From NCBI GenBank assembly GCA_016916535.1, contig CP070278.1, positions 182,193-246,192 of the forward strand: a stretch of 64,000 nt of DNA, read 5' to 3'. This DNA is from Dysgonomonadaceae bacterium zrk40. Lineage in GTDB: Bacteria; Bacteroidota; Bacteroidia; Bacteroidales; Dysgonomonadaceae. Shown here one piece after another: positions 1-7,527 of this stretch. Within the stretch, counting starts at the first letter, position 1, and the number at the start of each line of letters is the position of its first letter. The translations under genes were made by a program, and so were the position numbers. Under the pieces are notes generated by a model. That model searched no databases and was not told the DNA's origin. It saw only the letters and a list, made by a program, of their open reading frames with translations.

Positions 1-533
1 GACAAGTCTTCGGCACGATGTTTCAAGCCGTAACTCCCAACTTGGCGATTGAACGATTTCGTCCTTTTCTGCCGCGAAAGGAAGATCAGTGCCAACTCGA
101 ACTGGTCTGCCGCCCAATCGTCATTGTAGGCTTCGCGTCGTCTGTCCGCAAACAGAGCTTCACGCTCTTCCTTCGGCTTCCGCAACTCATCACGGCCGCC
201 ATGCCAGATCGAGTCGAAACCTCGTAGCGTCAGCTCTGGATTCTCATCAAGCACCTTGCGAAGCATTGCCCGAGCCACGGAGCGCGAAAGATATCGGGCG
301 CGCTTTTCGCCATCGATGATGGCAGATACACCTAAAGCGGCACAATACATTTCGTTATCGACGTCTATCCGTAGGCGGCCGCTCTTTATCGACGTCAGAA
401 AGCTGGCATAGGTTGAAAACCCTAAGCCTTTTGCGGCCGCCTCCATTCGGTGCGTCGGCCGTGTCTCAGGATGAGACTTTCTCAGGCTTTCCTTGATGAA
501 GGGTAGATCGGATTCATGGACAAGCAAGTGCAT
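1..533 (-). CDS. Hypothetical protein, C-terminus cut by the window edge
   Basis: An open frame runs leftwards from an ATG at 533 and leaves the window without a stop, giving about 177 codons. I do not recognise the family. Near residues 27-45 it has a T-H-x-x-E-A-A-A-x-x-LGF segment, a pattern I associate with small plasmid-borne hypothetical proteins. The rest is charged and soluble-looking, with no signal peptide or membrane segment. It is followed on the same strand side by an unannotated 181-base gap and then the AlbA-type gene. No function is proposed. The competing forward frames here are short and have no ribosome binding site. Confidence 0.55.
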   Translation of the reverse strand, partial: MHLLVHESDLPFIKESLRKSHPETRPTHRMEAAAKGLGFSTYASFLTSIKSGRLRIDVDNEMYCAALGVSAIIDGEKRARYLSRSVARAMLRKVLDENPELTLRGFDSIWHGGRDELRKPKEEREALFADRRREAYNDDWAADQFELALIFLSRQKRTKSFNRQVGSYGLKHRAEDL

Positions 534-714
534 GGCGAAACCTCATCGCTTCGGCAGCTGGACGCCATTTAAATCAGCAGCCGAGGGACAGGATTCGGCG
601 TACATCTTATAAGAGAAGTGCGGCTTTTAACTTGGCGACAGGTTAGGAACCACGGTCCACCGGGAACAATTGCGCTACCGCTGCGATTCGTCAAGGGCGC
701 TCGACACGCGATCG

Positions 715-1794
715 TCAGCGGCCATAGACCGAAACACTTCTGACCTTATCATAGAACCGATCAATGAGACCTTGTTCATCCACGCGTTCAACCCGCATCG
801 GCCGACCGAGACTGGCAGCGCTGGCATTGGGAAAGGCCCATTCAAGTTTTGGATTGCGGCGCAGATTCTTCACCGCGAGAAGAACCCCATATGGTCCTCG
901 GATGCCAGAATCGTCCAGAACGAGCTGGATATCACGCAAGTGTCGAGCGAACTCCTCGCGAAACTCATGAACTGTTAGTCGTCCCTCCCCATCCCGGACA
1001 GAGAAAGGATGGGAGACATAGGAGTGGACGAGCCAATCATCACCGATAAAGAAGCGCGAGATTGATCGCCATTCTTGGAACGTCGCGTCCCGAGCCTCGA
1101 CGCCATTCTCACACCCTTTGAAAACACCCTGGCTCTCCCCGTGATAATGACGCATCACTTTCAGAACACCCCGCCCGGGATCGAAAGGCGCCCGCTCCCG
1201 TTCATAATGCTCTTGTGGCACGATCGCGATATGCAGCGTTGCGCCGTCGTTCTGCATGATGTCACGCGCCTCGACAGCCGCATTCTCACGCTCCATTAGC
1301 TGTACGGTATCGGCTTCCAGCTTCTCGATCGGTGTAAACAGCGCGTGGAGTTGGTCACGGGGGATCGGCGTGTTTTGCGCACCGGTGCGTAAATGAAAGC
1401 CGCCGGTAATCTTATTCTGATAAGGCCGCAGGCGATGGTCAGGGAGATCGAGCCACAAAATGAACCCTCCCGCGTCCAAATCGAGGAATTTCACATGAAC
1501 GCCCAATGGCTTGGGGTCTATGTTGTCCTGAATGATTGAAGTGATGCGGCGTTGTAGGGCATCGCGATCGCCCTCCATTGGCTCGAAGCGCGAGAAGACT
1601 CCCCTCTTTTCATGCACGCCGACGATCAAGTACCCAGGTCCAGCGTTCAAGAACGCCACGACATCATCGATGAAGTTTGATTTTCCACGTTTATCATCCA
1701 GGTTCAGGAGTGCCTTGAACTCATAACCCTGTCCCTCGAAAACGAGGCCGGACAGGATGCCATCAATAGTCGGCACCGGCGGTTGTTCATTCAT
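715..1794 (-). CDS. AlbA_2/Schlafen-type putative ATP- or nucleic-acid-binding protein
   Basis: A 359-residue soluble protein. The first 150 residues have the look of the AlbA_2 (Schlafen AlbA_2, PF04326) fold: an early G-x-E-F-K motif (E25-F-K27), then D-D-V-V-A-F-L-N-A-G followed by a G-Y-L-I-V-G-V strand (about residues 43-60), and a conserved H-L-R-T-G turn. Family members bind nucleic acid or nucleotide. They are often found next to mobile or stress-response genes, and some are tRNA/rRNA nucleases in the eukaryotic Schlafen lineage. The C-terminal 200 residues are not recognised. The gene stands alone between an unknown gene and scpB. A role in defence or regulation is inference only. 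Confidence 0.6.
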   Translation of the reverse strand: MNEQPPVPTIDGILSGLVFEGQGYEFKALLNLDDKRGKSNFIDDVVAFLNAGPGYLIVGVHEKRGVFSRFEPMEGDRDALQRRITSIIQDNIDPKPLGVHVKFLDLDAGGFILWLDLPDHRLRPYQNKITGGFHLRTGAQNTPIPRDQLHALFTPIEKLEADTVQLMERENAAVEARDIMQNDGATLHIAIVPQEHYERERAPFDPGRGVLKVMRHYHGESQGVFKGCENGVEARDATFQEWRSISRFFIGDDWLVHSYVSHPFSVRDGEGRLTVHEFREEFARHLRDIQLVLDDSGIRGPYGVLLAVKNLRRNPKLEWAFPNASAASLGRPMRVERVDEQGLIDRFYDKVRSVSVYGR

Positions 1795-2085
1795 TCTTCG
1801 ACCCTTTCAGTATTTGCCGACTGAATTCTGTTGGTAACATTTCATTGTCACGGATCGAGATCAACGCACTGATATCGAGACGTTCTGACGACATGGCGCC
1901 GGCTTGCGCTTGCCACTCAAATGGTAGGCTTCATTTTTGGGGTTTGGGCTCTCGGCGCCTTCACGGCGTTCGACCTCTCACACTTGGCCAACAAGGTCTG
2001 AGTATTCGGCTGTCTGTCACAACGGCTCTTTCGATGCTTACCATCATTCCGAAGCTGATCCTGAAGCGTTCGGAGCCAGTTCCGT

Positions 2086-2799
2086 TCACTCGATAGAGTG
2101 CGATTCCTGGCCCTCCTCATCGGCGGCTCCGCCTTGTGAATCGGCCACCTCCTCTTTGACAGCATTGCGGCTCAACAACCCTGCATCCTCCAGCGCCTCC
2201 ATGTCCGGGAGGTCCCGCAATGTCTCCATGCCGAAGGCCGACAGAAAATGTTTCGTCGTCACATAGGTATACGGCGCCCCTGGCGTCGGGCTGCGCGGCC
2301 CAGAGGAAATAAACCCTGCGCCACGCAGCGATCCGATCAGATCGCGGCTGACCTCCTTGCCAAAGATCTTCGACAGCTCGCCGCGTGTGACTGGCTGGAA
2401 ATAAGCAATTGCCATCAGCACCATGGACTCATGCTCGGACAGCACCGCAGCGGCAGATCGCGTCGGCGCGCAAGAAGCCCGGATCGCCTCCGCATAAGCC
2501 ACTCGGGTCCGATGCTGCCAACCACCAGCCACGGAGACCAGCTCATAAGGCCTATCACGCAACTCTTCGATGAGGTCATCAATGATCAGGTCAATGCTGC
2601 AATCCTTTCCGACCACGCGCGCCAACATTTCACGCGTCACCGGCTCAGCCGAGGCAAAAATCACTGCCTCGACCCGCATCATCCATTCCCGCCACCGCAA
2701 TTCCACCGGCAGATCCCTCAACTCCCGATCAAGCAGACGTTCGTCTCCTTCACTTGATCGCGTTCTTTGTCTTGACTTCGCGGGGCTCGTTCCGGTCAT
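2086..2799 (-). CDS. scpB: ScpB-like chromosome/plasmid segregation protein
   Basis: 237 residues. ScpB is the winged-helix subunit of the SMC-ScpAB condensin. The first wing begins at W-M-M-R-V-E-A-V-I-F-A-S (about residues 40-50) and the second at S-E-H-E-S-M-V-L-M-A-I-A-Y, both typical of the family. The C-terminal tail is acidic and probably disordered. A longer frame opens at 2895, but I chose the ATG at 2799. It lies two bases after the DUF1403 stop, with GTGAGG just upstream, and avoids a long overlap. No ScpA or SMC gene is nearby, so this is a plasmid-type orphan that may use the chromosomal partners or act alone. The pairing with DUF1403 and a tyrosine recombinase recurs on rhizobial plasmids. 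Confidence 0.8.
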   Translation of the reverse strand: MTGTSPAKSRQRTRSSEGDERLLDRELRDLPVELRWREWMMRVEAVIFASAEPVTREMLARVVGKDCSIDLIIDDLIEELRDRPYELVSVAGGWQHRTRVAYAEAIRASCAPTRSAAAVLSEHESMVLMAIAYFQPVTRGELSKIFGKEVSRDLIGSLRGAGFISSGPRSPTPGAPYTYVTTKHFLSAFGMETLRDLPDMEALEDAGLLSRNAVKEEVADSQGGAADEEGQESHSIE

Positions 2800-2801
2800 C
2801 C

Positions 2802-3755
2802 TCACAATCCATAGATCCGGAACGACGATCGGCCGGACAGCTCGCGCACGGCGCCAAAACTCTGAAGCCGCTCGAACATCCGGGTGCTTGCCCAACGAGA
2901 TAGTTTGATGCCCGGGGCCGAAGCCAGGACCGCATCTTCATCCAGCAAGCTACGAATGATCGGTTCGGCACCTTTGGTACGCAGTTTGGGAGCAACGGCC
3001 AGAAGCTGATCTGCGCGACGCGCTATCTCCGCTGCTGACCGCAAGGCTGAATCGATCGCGTCAACCAGAGCCAAACAGATAGCTGTGGCGAACGCCACTT
3101 CGCCGGGGCGGACCCGCCCCCTCCCCCCAATGGTGCGGAAGGCTGGACCGTAGCGTTCGGACAGCAGAAGCGGGACAGGTTTTGGCCATTTGAGTTTTTG
3201 CGCCAGGACACTGTCGGCCAGCATAAACGCCAGCACTTCAGCGTCCGGGCGAACGGCAGAAATCGCCGTTATCAGGTCCGCCACCGCGAAGGGAGCCGCC
3301 CGCCCGGATTGAAGCGCAGCATCGACCAGATCAGGAATTGCCGCAAGGTCTTCATCCCATCCGAGCGCCAACAAGTCCGCGAGCTCATTTACGAAATTCG
3401 TGGTGACACCACCGGATCGACCTGGCGATCTTTTCGTGACCAAAAACAGCTTTCCGGCCGGTCCGGGATCATCCCCTGGGGCAGTCAGCAAAACCGCGTC
3501 ACGCAACGCGTGATCGTCCTCGTTTCGGCCCATCAGCCGCACGGCAACGGCAGCACATTTAAGGGCTTGCCGCGACCGCCAGCAGCCGGCCCAGACCGGA
3601 TCCAGCTGAACCAGATCATCAAGTGATTTCAAGGCGATGCCGGCTGCAAAGGCCGCATCCGCCTCCGATACATCGCGGCCGCGCGACCGCGACCATCCCG
3701 GCAGACTGAACAGTCGGATCGGCATTGATGAGGGGGCGAATGGCAACGAATCCAT
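2802..3755 (-). CDS. DUF1403 family protein
   Basis: 317 residues, first gene of a two-gene unit with scpB (two-base gap). The N-terminus (L-P-G-W-S-R-S-R-G) and the following A-A-F-A-A-G-I-A-L-K-S-L-D segment match what I know of DUF1403, a family found almost only in alphaproteobacteria and usually encoded beside ScpB on plasmids. It is mostly helical and alanine-rich, with no signal peptide or transmembrane segment. The function is unknown. The constant linkage to ScpB suggests a DNA-maintenance role. Its start overlaps the promoter side of the divergent recombinase gene. Confidence 0.75.
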   Translation of the reverse strand: MDSLPFAPSSMPIRLFSLPGWSRSRGRDVSEADAAFAAGIALKSLDDLVQLDPVWAGCWRSRQALKCAAVAVRLMGRNEDDHALRDAVLLTAPGDDPGPAGKLFLVTKRSPGRSGGVTTNFVNELADLLALGWDEDLAAIPDLVDAALQSGRAAPFAVADLITAISAVRPDAEVLAFMLADSVLAQKLKWPKPVPLLLSERYGPAFRTIGGRGRVRPGEVAFATAICLALVDAIDSALRSAAEIARRADQLLAVAPKLRTKGAEPIIRSLLDEDAVLASAPGIKLSRWASTRMFERLQSFGAVRELSGRSSFRIYGL

Positions 3756-3830
3756 GCCGGAGACGCTACACCGGATGTGCGGTTTATGCCATCCGTTTCA
3801 GCAATATCCGCACTGCCTGTCGTTATCTTT

Positions 3831-3866
3831 TTATGAATGATAATCTTGCATTATCGTTCATAATGC
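3831..3866. promoter_or_regulatory. Nested inverted repeats upstream of the recombinase gene
   Basis: Two overlapping inverted repeats, each with a 5-base spacer. The outer one has 14-base arms TTATGAATGATAAT (3831-3844) and ATTATCGTTCATAA (3850-3863), matching at 13 of 14 positions. The inner one has perfect 7-base arms GCATTAT (3848-3854) and ATAATGC (3860-3866). The stretch is AT-rich inside GC-rich DNA, between the divergent DUF1403 gene and the recombinase gene. It could be an operator or promoter region. It could also be a recombinase crossover site, since such cores have 11-14 base inverted arms around a short spacer. Confidence 0.6.
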
Positions 3867-3901
3867 TCATTATAGAGAAAACCCCGATTTTGAGGCCCTC
3901 A

Positions 3902-4981
3902 ATGCCCGAAAACGACGCCGATCCGCACGCCAGCCCGTCTCTCGGCACGAGCGCCGCTTATGAATTGCAGCCGTCCGGGACGTCGGGCGCGGTGACGGGG
4001 CATCTCGCGCCGCTGGTCGAACGCGCCCGCGGTTACGTCGACGCCTCGAGCGCGGCCAATACGCGGCGCGCCTATGCCGCCGACTGGGCGCATTTTTCAA
4101 GCTGGTGCCGGCGCAAGGGGCTTGCGCCCCTGCCCCCCGATCCGCAAATCGTCGGGCTCTACATTACGGCGCTTGCCGCAGGCGAAGCCGCGCCACGGAC
4201 AAAGCCGAGCGCGGTTTCCACCATCGAACGGCGGCTTTCGGCGATCACGTGGAACTATATGCAGCGCGGCCTCACGCTTGATCGCCGCGACCGCCATATT
4301 GCCACGGTGCTTGCCGGCATCCGCAATCGCCATGCAGCGCCGCCCCGCCAGAAGGAGGCGATCCTGCCGGAAGAGCTGATCGCCATGGTCGAAACACTGG
4401 ACCGGGGCACGCTCCGGGGTTTGCGCGATCGCGCCATGCTGCTGATGGGGTTTGCCGGCGGGTTGCGCCGCTCGGAGATCGTCGCGCTCGATTGCGGCCG
4501 CGACCAGACCGAGGACGGAAACGGCTGGATCGAAATCCTCGACAAGGGCATGCTGGTGATGCTGCGCGGCAAGACCGGCTGGCGCGAGGTGGAGATCGGC
4601 CGCGGCTCCTCCGATCTCACCTGCCCGGTCCATGCCGTGGAAACCTGGCTGAAGCTCGGCAGGATCGGCCACGGCCCGCTGTTCCGCCGGGTCACCGGCA
4701 AGGGCAAGGCCGTCGGTCCCGAACGGCTGAAGGACCAGGAGATTGCCCGCCTCGTCAAGAAGACCGTTCTCGCCGCCGGCATTCGCGGCGAGTTGCCGGA
4801 GGCCGAACGGATAAAACTGTTCTCCGGTCATTCGCTGCGCGCCGGCCTCGCCTCCTCGGCCGAGGTCGATGAACGGTACGTCCAGAAACAGCTCGGCCAT
4901 GCATCGGCCGAAATGACAAGGCGTTATCAGCGCAGGCGCGACCGGTTCCGCGTCAATCTCACCAAGGCGGCGGGGCTATAA
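3902..4981 (+). CDS. Tyrosine recombinase (phage-integrase/XerC-D-like)
   Basis: 359 residues from the ATG at 3902, preceded by GAGG six bases upstream. An upstream extension to 3725 is open but would run through the inverted repeats and looks non-coding. An N-terminal SAM-like core-binding domain (about 40-140) is followed by the catalytic domain (about 155-350). The catalytic set is visible: R in G-L-R-R-S-E (189/190), H310-x-x-R313 in G-H-S-L-R-A-G, H333 in L-G-H-A-S and nucleophile Y342 in T-R-R-Y-Q. The enzyme cuts and rejoins DNA. On plasmids, relatives resolve multimers or move elements. The adjacent nested inverted repeat is a candidate site. Confidence 0.9.
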   Translation: MPENDADPHASPSLGTSAAYELQPSGTSGAVTGHLAPLVERARGYVDASSAANTRRAYAADWAHFSSWCRRKGLAPLPPDPQIVGLYITALAAGEAAPRTKPSAVSTIERRLSAITWNYMQRGLTLDRRDRHIATVLAGIRNRHAAPPRQKEAILPEELIAMVETLDRGTLRGLRDRAMLLMGFAGGLRRSEIVALDCGRDQTEDGNGWIEILDKGMLVMLRGKTGWREVEIGRGSSDLTCPVHAVETWLKLGRIGHGPLFRRVTGKGKAVGPERLKDQEIARLVKKTVLAAGIRGELPEAERIKLFSGHSLRAGLASSAEVDERYVQKQLGHASAEMTRRYQRRRDRFRVNLTKAAGL

Positions 4982-5232
4982 TCTGCTCTGGAGTCTTTCC
5001 GCTTCACCTGGAATTGCTCTAATTCGTCAAGAGTCCCAAAGCGAAATCAAGTCCATTTTAAGCGGCAATCCGAACCTATTGAAGCTTGGAAGCTCCACGT
5101 CATGTGCGCGTTGATTTCGCTGCTTGGTCGACCGTCGCCGAGTGCGCTGGGGCCATCAATCAGGGACCGCTGGTCGACGCGCATCGGCCTGGAAGACGGT
5201 CGCCTTTTGCGCGCACCTCCGACAAAGGCATT

Positions 5233-5664
5233 TCAACCCGGCAGCGACTGAAACGGATCATGCACCGGAACGCCAAGCGGTGCGAAATGGCGGAGATTGC
5301 GGGTCAGGATCGTCAACCCGTGGGCCTTTGCAGTCGCGGCGATGGCGATATCGGCAAAGCCCGGCTGATGGGCGCGGGCGGCATCAAGGATTTCGCCTGC
5401 GGCATGGGCGCAGCGAAGATCAAATGACAGGATCTTATCGCCATAAAGATATTCGATGCTCTGCCACCACGCCTGCAAGCGCTCTGCCTTCGTCGTCGAT
5501 TGTTCCCGTTCCGCCTTGGCAATCCCGGCCCGCACCTCGGCAGCCGTCACAGTGGACAAGAAAAGCGCATCGCTTGCCCTGTCAAGCCACCCGATCAGCG
5601 CCGCGTCGCCTCCGCGTTTCGACGGCGCAAGTGCCGAAATGACATTTGTATCGATGAGATACAT
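5233..5664 (-). CDS. VapC/FitB-type PIN-domain toxin
   Basis: 143 residues, a PIN-domain ribonuclease. The acidic residues expected for metal binding are present: D5 in Y-L-I-D-T-N, E in A-A-E-V-R-A-G and D in G-F-A-D-I-A-I-A-A-T-A. The last two segments resemble the FitB subgroup. The ATG at 5664 overlaps the antitoxin stop as TGATG; a TTG one codon earlier is also possible. Translational coupling to the upstream antitoxin is likely. Its target is probably tRNA or mRNA, by family analogy. It stabilises the replicon by post-segregational killing, which fits its position beside repABC. Confidence 0.9.
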   Translation of the reverse strand: MYLIDTNVISALAPSKRGGDAALIGWLDRASDALFLSTVTAAEVRAGIAKAEREQSTTKAERLQAWWQSIEYLYGDKILSFDLRCAHAAGEILDAARAHQPGFADIAIAATAKAHGLTILTRNLRHFAPLGVPVHDPFQSLPG

Positions 5665-5906
5665 CAAAACGCGACATCACGTCCGGGTTTATCTCCGCGC
5701 TCGGGAATCGTATCGTCCTCGCCTGGATAGGCAGCCAGAAGCCGACCGAAACTGGGCACATGCGCAAGTTTTTCGTATTCCTCATAGGACAAGACGACCA
5801 CTTCCTTACGCCCGCGCCGCGTGATCACCGACGGCGTACCGTGCACGGCCTGATCGACAACAGCAGAAAACGTTGCCTTCGCATCTCTGAGCTGAATTTC
5901 CCTCAT
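5664..5906 (-). CDS. Phd/YefM-family antitoxin
   Basis: 80 residues. The N-terminal M-R-E-I-Q-L-R-D-A-K-A-T-F-S-A-V-V-D and the following T-R-R-G-R-K-E-V-V-V-L-S-Y-E-E-Y are the standard Phd/YefM dimerisation and DNA-binding fold. The C-terminal tail (about 50-80) is acidic and disordered-looking, as expected for the toxin-binding part. It is first gene of the pair and overlaps the toxin start by two bases. It probably represses its own promoter through the palindrome 19 bases upstream. Phd-type antitoxins more often pair with Doc or YoeB, but Phd-VapC mixed pairs are known. Confidence 0.9.
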   Translation of the reverse strand: MREIQLRDAKATFSAVVDQAVHGTPSVITRRGRKEVVVLSYEEYEKLAHVPSFGRLLAAYPGEDDTIPERGDKPGRDVAF

Positions 5907-5924
5907 TATTGTAATCCTATTTGG

Positions 5925-5968
5925 TGACCACTGTAGTCATATATAGTTCGTCACCAGCGTTTTCACAA
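5925..5968 (-). promoter_or_regulatory. Promoter and operator of the toxin-antitoxin operon
   Basis: Read on the reverse strand, TTGTGA (5963-5968) and TATATA (5940-5945) are separated by 17 bases. Directly downstream is a 15-base near-palindrome, TGACTACAGTGGTCA (5925-5939), with a single wobble pair and a central base. It overlaps the expected transcription start and ends 18 bases before the antitoxin start codon, the usual layout for autorepression. Confidence 0.6.
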
Positions 5969-6003
5969 GCGACGCTGCCGTCGGATGGCGACGGTTCCCC
6001 TGT

Positions 6004-7323
6004 TCATCGCCGCGGCTTCTTCAATGAGCGTGCCAAAGCGGGCGAAATCGAGAGACTTTCATCGCCGGCGCCCTCCCCTGCCCCGTCGTCATCGGGTTTT
6101 GGCGTTTGTGTCGCGTTCCCGGCCTCGATCCTTGCCCTCAAAAGCGCCATGACCATCGGCCAGACGGAGAACTGGTCATCCCTCGCCCGTTCCGTCAGGT
6201 TGCGCAGATAGCCGCCGGGGCTGACGACGGCCTCTCCGCGCTGGTAGATCGCGGCAAGCGTGATCGCGGCCTGTTTGTCGCCCATGATTTCGGCCGCCTC
6301 CCGCCAGGCGCTCGGGCTGACGCCCAGCATTGGCCGGGCGATCTCAGCGATGCCCAGGAAGTCCCGCCAGTTGCGGATCGATCCCCCCTTTGCCAGATCC
6401 CGAAAGCCCTCGCAGGCATCCAGCACCAGTGCCAGCGGCAGTTCCCGCTTCGGCAGGCTGTGCAGATTGTCGGTTTCGCCGGCGCTGCCGCTCGCTTCTG
6501 TTTTCTTTCCTAAGCCATATTTATATTCAAATTGGGATTCTGGGTTTGAATTCTGTTTGTGGCGCTCAGTATGAGACTCATTGGCGTTCGTTTTTTGCGA
6601 ATTTACGTGCGATTCCAATGCGTCACGCACTTCCTCATGCAAAAGCGCAAGCGCATCGCAGATATCCTCCGCCGTCGCCAGGTCCGGCGAACGCGGCAGC
6701 CGGTCGATGATCGCGCGATAGATCTGGCTCATTGCCGCCCAGTCGCCTGGCACGCCCTCGTCGAGGCCAGCCTCGATCATCTTGACGATGTCCCGGCGCA
6801 GCAATGTCAGCCGTTCGCGCGCGCATTTCAGCGCCCGGCGCTCCTCGGCAATCCTTTCGGCCATCGAAGCGAACTCTTCCGCCCTTGCCACCAGCGGCGA
6901 CAGGTCGAAGCCATAGGCCTGTTCGACATGCCCTCCCCTGCCCTTCCTGGCGAAGCGCTTGCCGTTCGGGCTGTCGCGGCGGATGATCAAGCCGCAATCG
7001 ACCAGCACCGCCAGGTGCCGCCGAAGTGTCGCCGGCGAGATGCCGTTGGCGCGCGCGATCAGCTGTTCGTTGGACGGCCAGACGACGAAGCCGGTTTCCT
7101 CCGACAGTTCGTTCTCGGGATAGAAGGTCAGGAGCGCATTCAGGATCGCAAGGCCGCGATCGCTCGCCCCCAGCGCCTCCCGCGCCTCCCGCACGGTATG
7201 AAACACCTTCCACTTGTTAAGCCGCGCCCCTTTCGGGGCTTCCCGCGCCGCTTTCTGGCTTGAAAGCATCGCGAGCGACAGCGGCCGCCGCCCGAAGGGC
7301 GTCGTGGTTATCGCATTTTCCAT
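6004..7323 (-). CDS. repC: RepC replication initiator
   Basis: 439 residues. RepC is the initiator of repABC replicons and acts on an origin inside its own gene. The N-terminus T-T-T-P-F-G-R-R-P-L-S-L is diagnostic. A winged-helix region follows (about 60-160; N-G-I-S-P-A-T-L-R-R-H-L-A-V-L). A polar AT-rich linker lies near residues 245-275. A conserved C-terminal block contains the segment W-R-D-F-L-G-I-A. I chose the ATG at 7323 over an upstream start at 7356 because AAAGGTGA lies just before it and the protein then begins as other RepCs do. Expression should be limited by the antisense RNA at 7412-7474. Confidence 0.95.
   Translation of the reverse strand: MENAITTTPFGRRPLSLAMLSSQKAAREAPKGARLNKWKVFHTVREAREALGASDRGLAILNALLTFYPENELSEETGFVVWPSNEQLIARANGISPATLRRHLAVLVDCGLIIRRDSPNGKRFARKGRGGHVEQAYGFDLSPLVARAEEFASMAERIAEERRALKCARERLTLLRRDIVKMIEAGLDEGVPGDWAAMSQIYRAIIDRLPRSPDLATAEDICDALALLHEEVRDALESHVNSQKTNANESHTERHKQNSNPESQFEYKYGLGKKTEASGSAGETDNLHSLPKRELPLALVLDACEGFRDLAKGGSIRNWRDFLGIAEIARPMLGVSPSAWREAAEIMGDKQAAITLAAIYQRGEAVVSPGGYLRNLTERARDDQFSVWPMVMALLRARIEAGNATQTPKPDDDGAGEGAGDESLSISPALARSLKKPRR
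6495..6615. other. oriV: Probable replication origin (AT-rich tract inside repC)
   Basis: A clearly AT-rich tract, with runs such as CATATTTATATTCAAATT, interrupts the otherwise GC-rich repC gene and encodes a low-complexity Asn/Ser/Gln/Glu linker. In studied repABC replicons the origin lies in such an AT-rich stretch within repC. The assignment here rests on position and composition only. Confidence 0.55.
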
Positions 7324-7387
7324 GGTTTCACCTTTCAAAAAGGCAAAAGAATCCACCCCTGCGGCTCATCAAATGAACCACAGCCTC

Positions 7388-7417
7388 TTGACGGGACCGG
7401 CCGGAAATGCGAATCAG
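7388..7417 (+). promoter_or_regulatory. Putative promoter of the antisense RNA
   Basis: TTGACG (7388-7393) on the forward strand is a good -35 box placed about 20-30 bases before the start expected for the antisense RNA. The matching -10 is weak: 17 bases downstream reads GAATCA. The -35 assignment is therefore firmer than the -10. Confidence 0.4.
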
Positions 7418-7474
7418 TAGGTGCTAAGAACTTATCGGCTTCCGGACGCTTGTCGTTTGGGGGCCTTTTCTTTT
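7412..7474 (+). ncRNA. repABC counter-transcribed RNA (incA/ctRNA type)
   Basis: The 204-base gap between repB and repC carries, antisense to the repC leader, a short RNA signal. It ends in an intrinsic terminator with a 12-base-pair stem, left arm GGCTTCCGGACG (7437-7448), loop CTTGT, right arm CGTTTGGGGGCC (7454-7465), followed by TTTTCTTTT. Four of the twelve pairs are G-U wobbles. On the opposite strand these become A-C mismatches, so the hairpin is far weaker in the repC mRNA. Such RNAs of about 50-60 nt inhibit repC and set copy number and incompatibility. The exact 5' end is not visible. Confidence 0.75.
7437..7474 (+). terminator. Intrinsic terminator of the antisense RNA
   Basis: A twelve-pair stem (7437-7448 with 7454-7465), five-base loop and a T-rich tail (7466-7474). 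This is the 3' end of the small RNA described above. Confidence 0.75.
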
Positions 7475-7527
7475 GTCTGTTTCTCTCCTTTTGCTGCTTC
7501 AGTGACTGGCCGCCAGGCGTCGCTTTC

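Noticed and set aside
3725..3901. N-terminal extension of the tyrosine recombinase
   Set aside because: The extension runs through the inverted repeats and over the DUF1403 start, and its residues look random.
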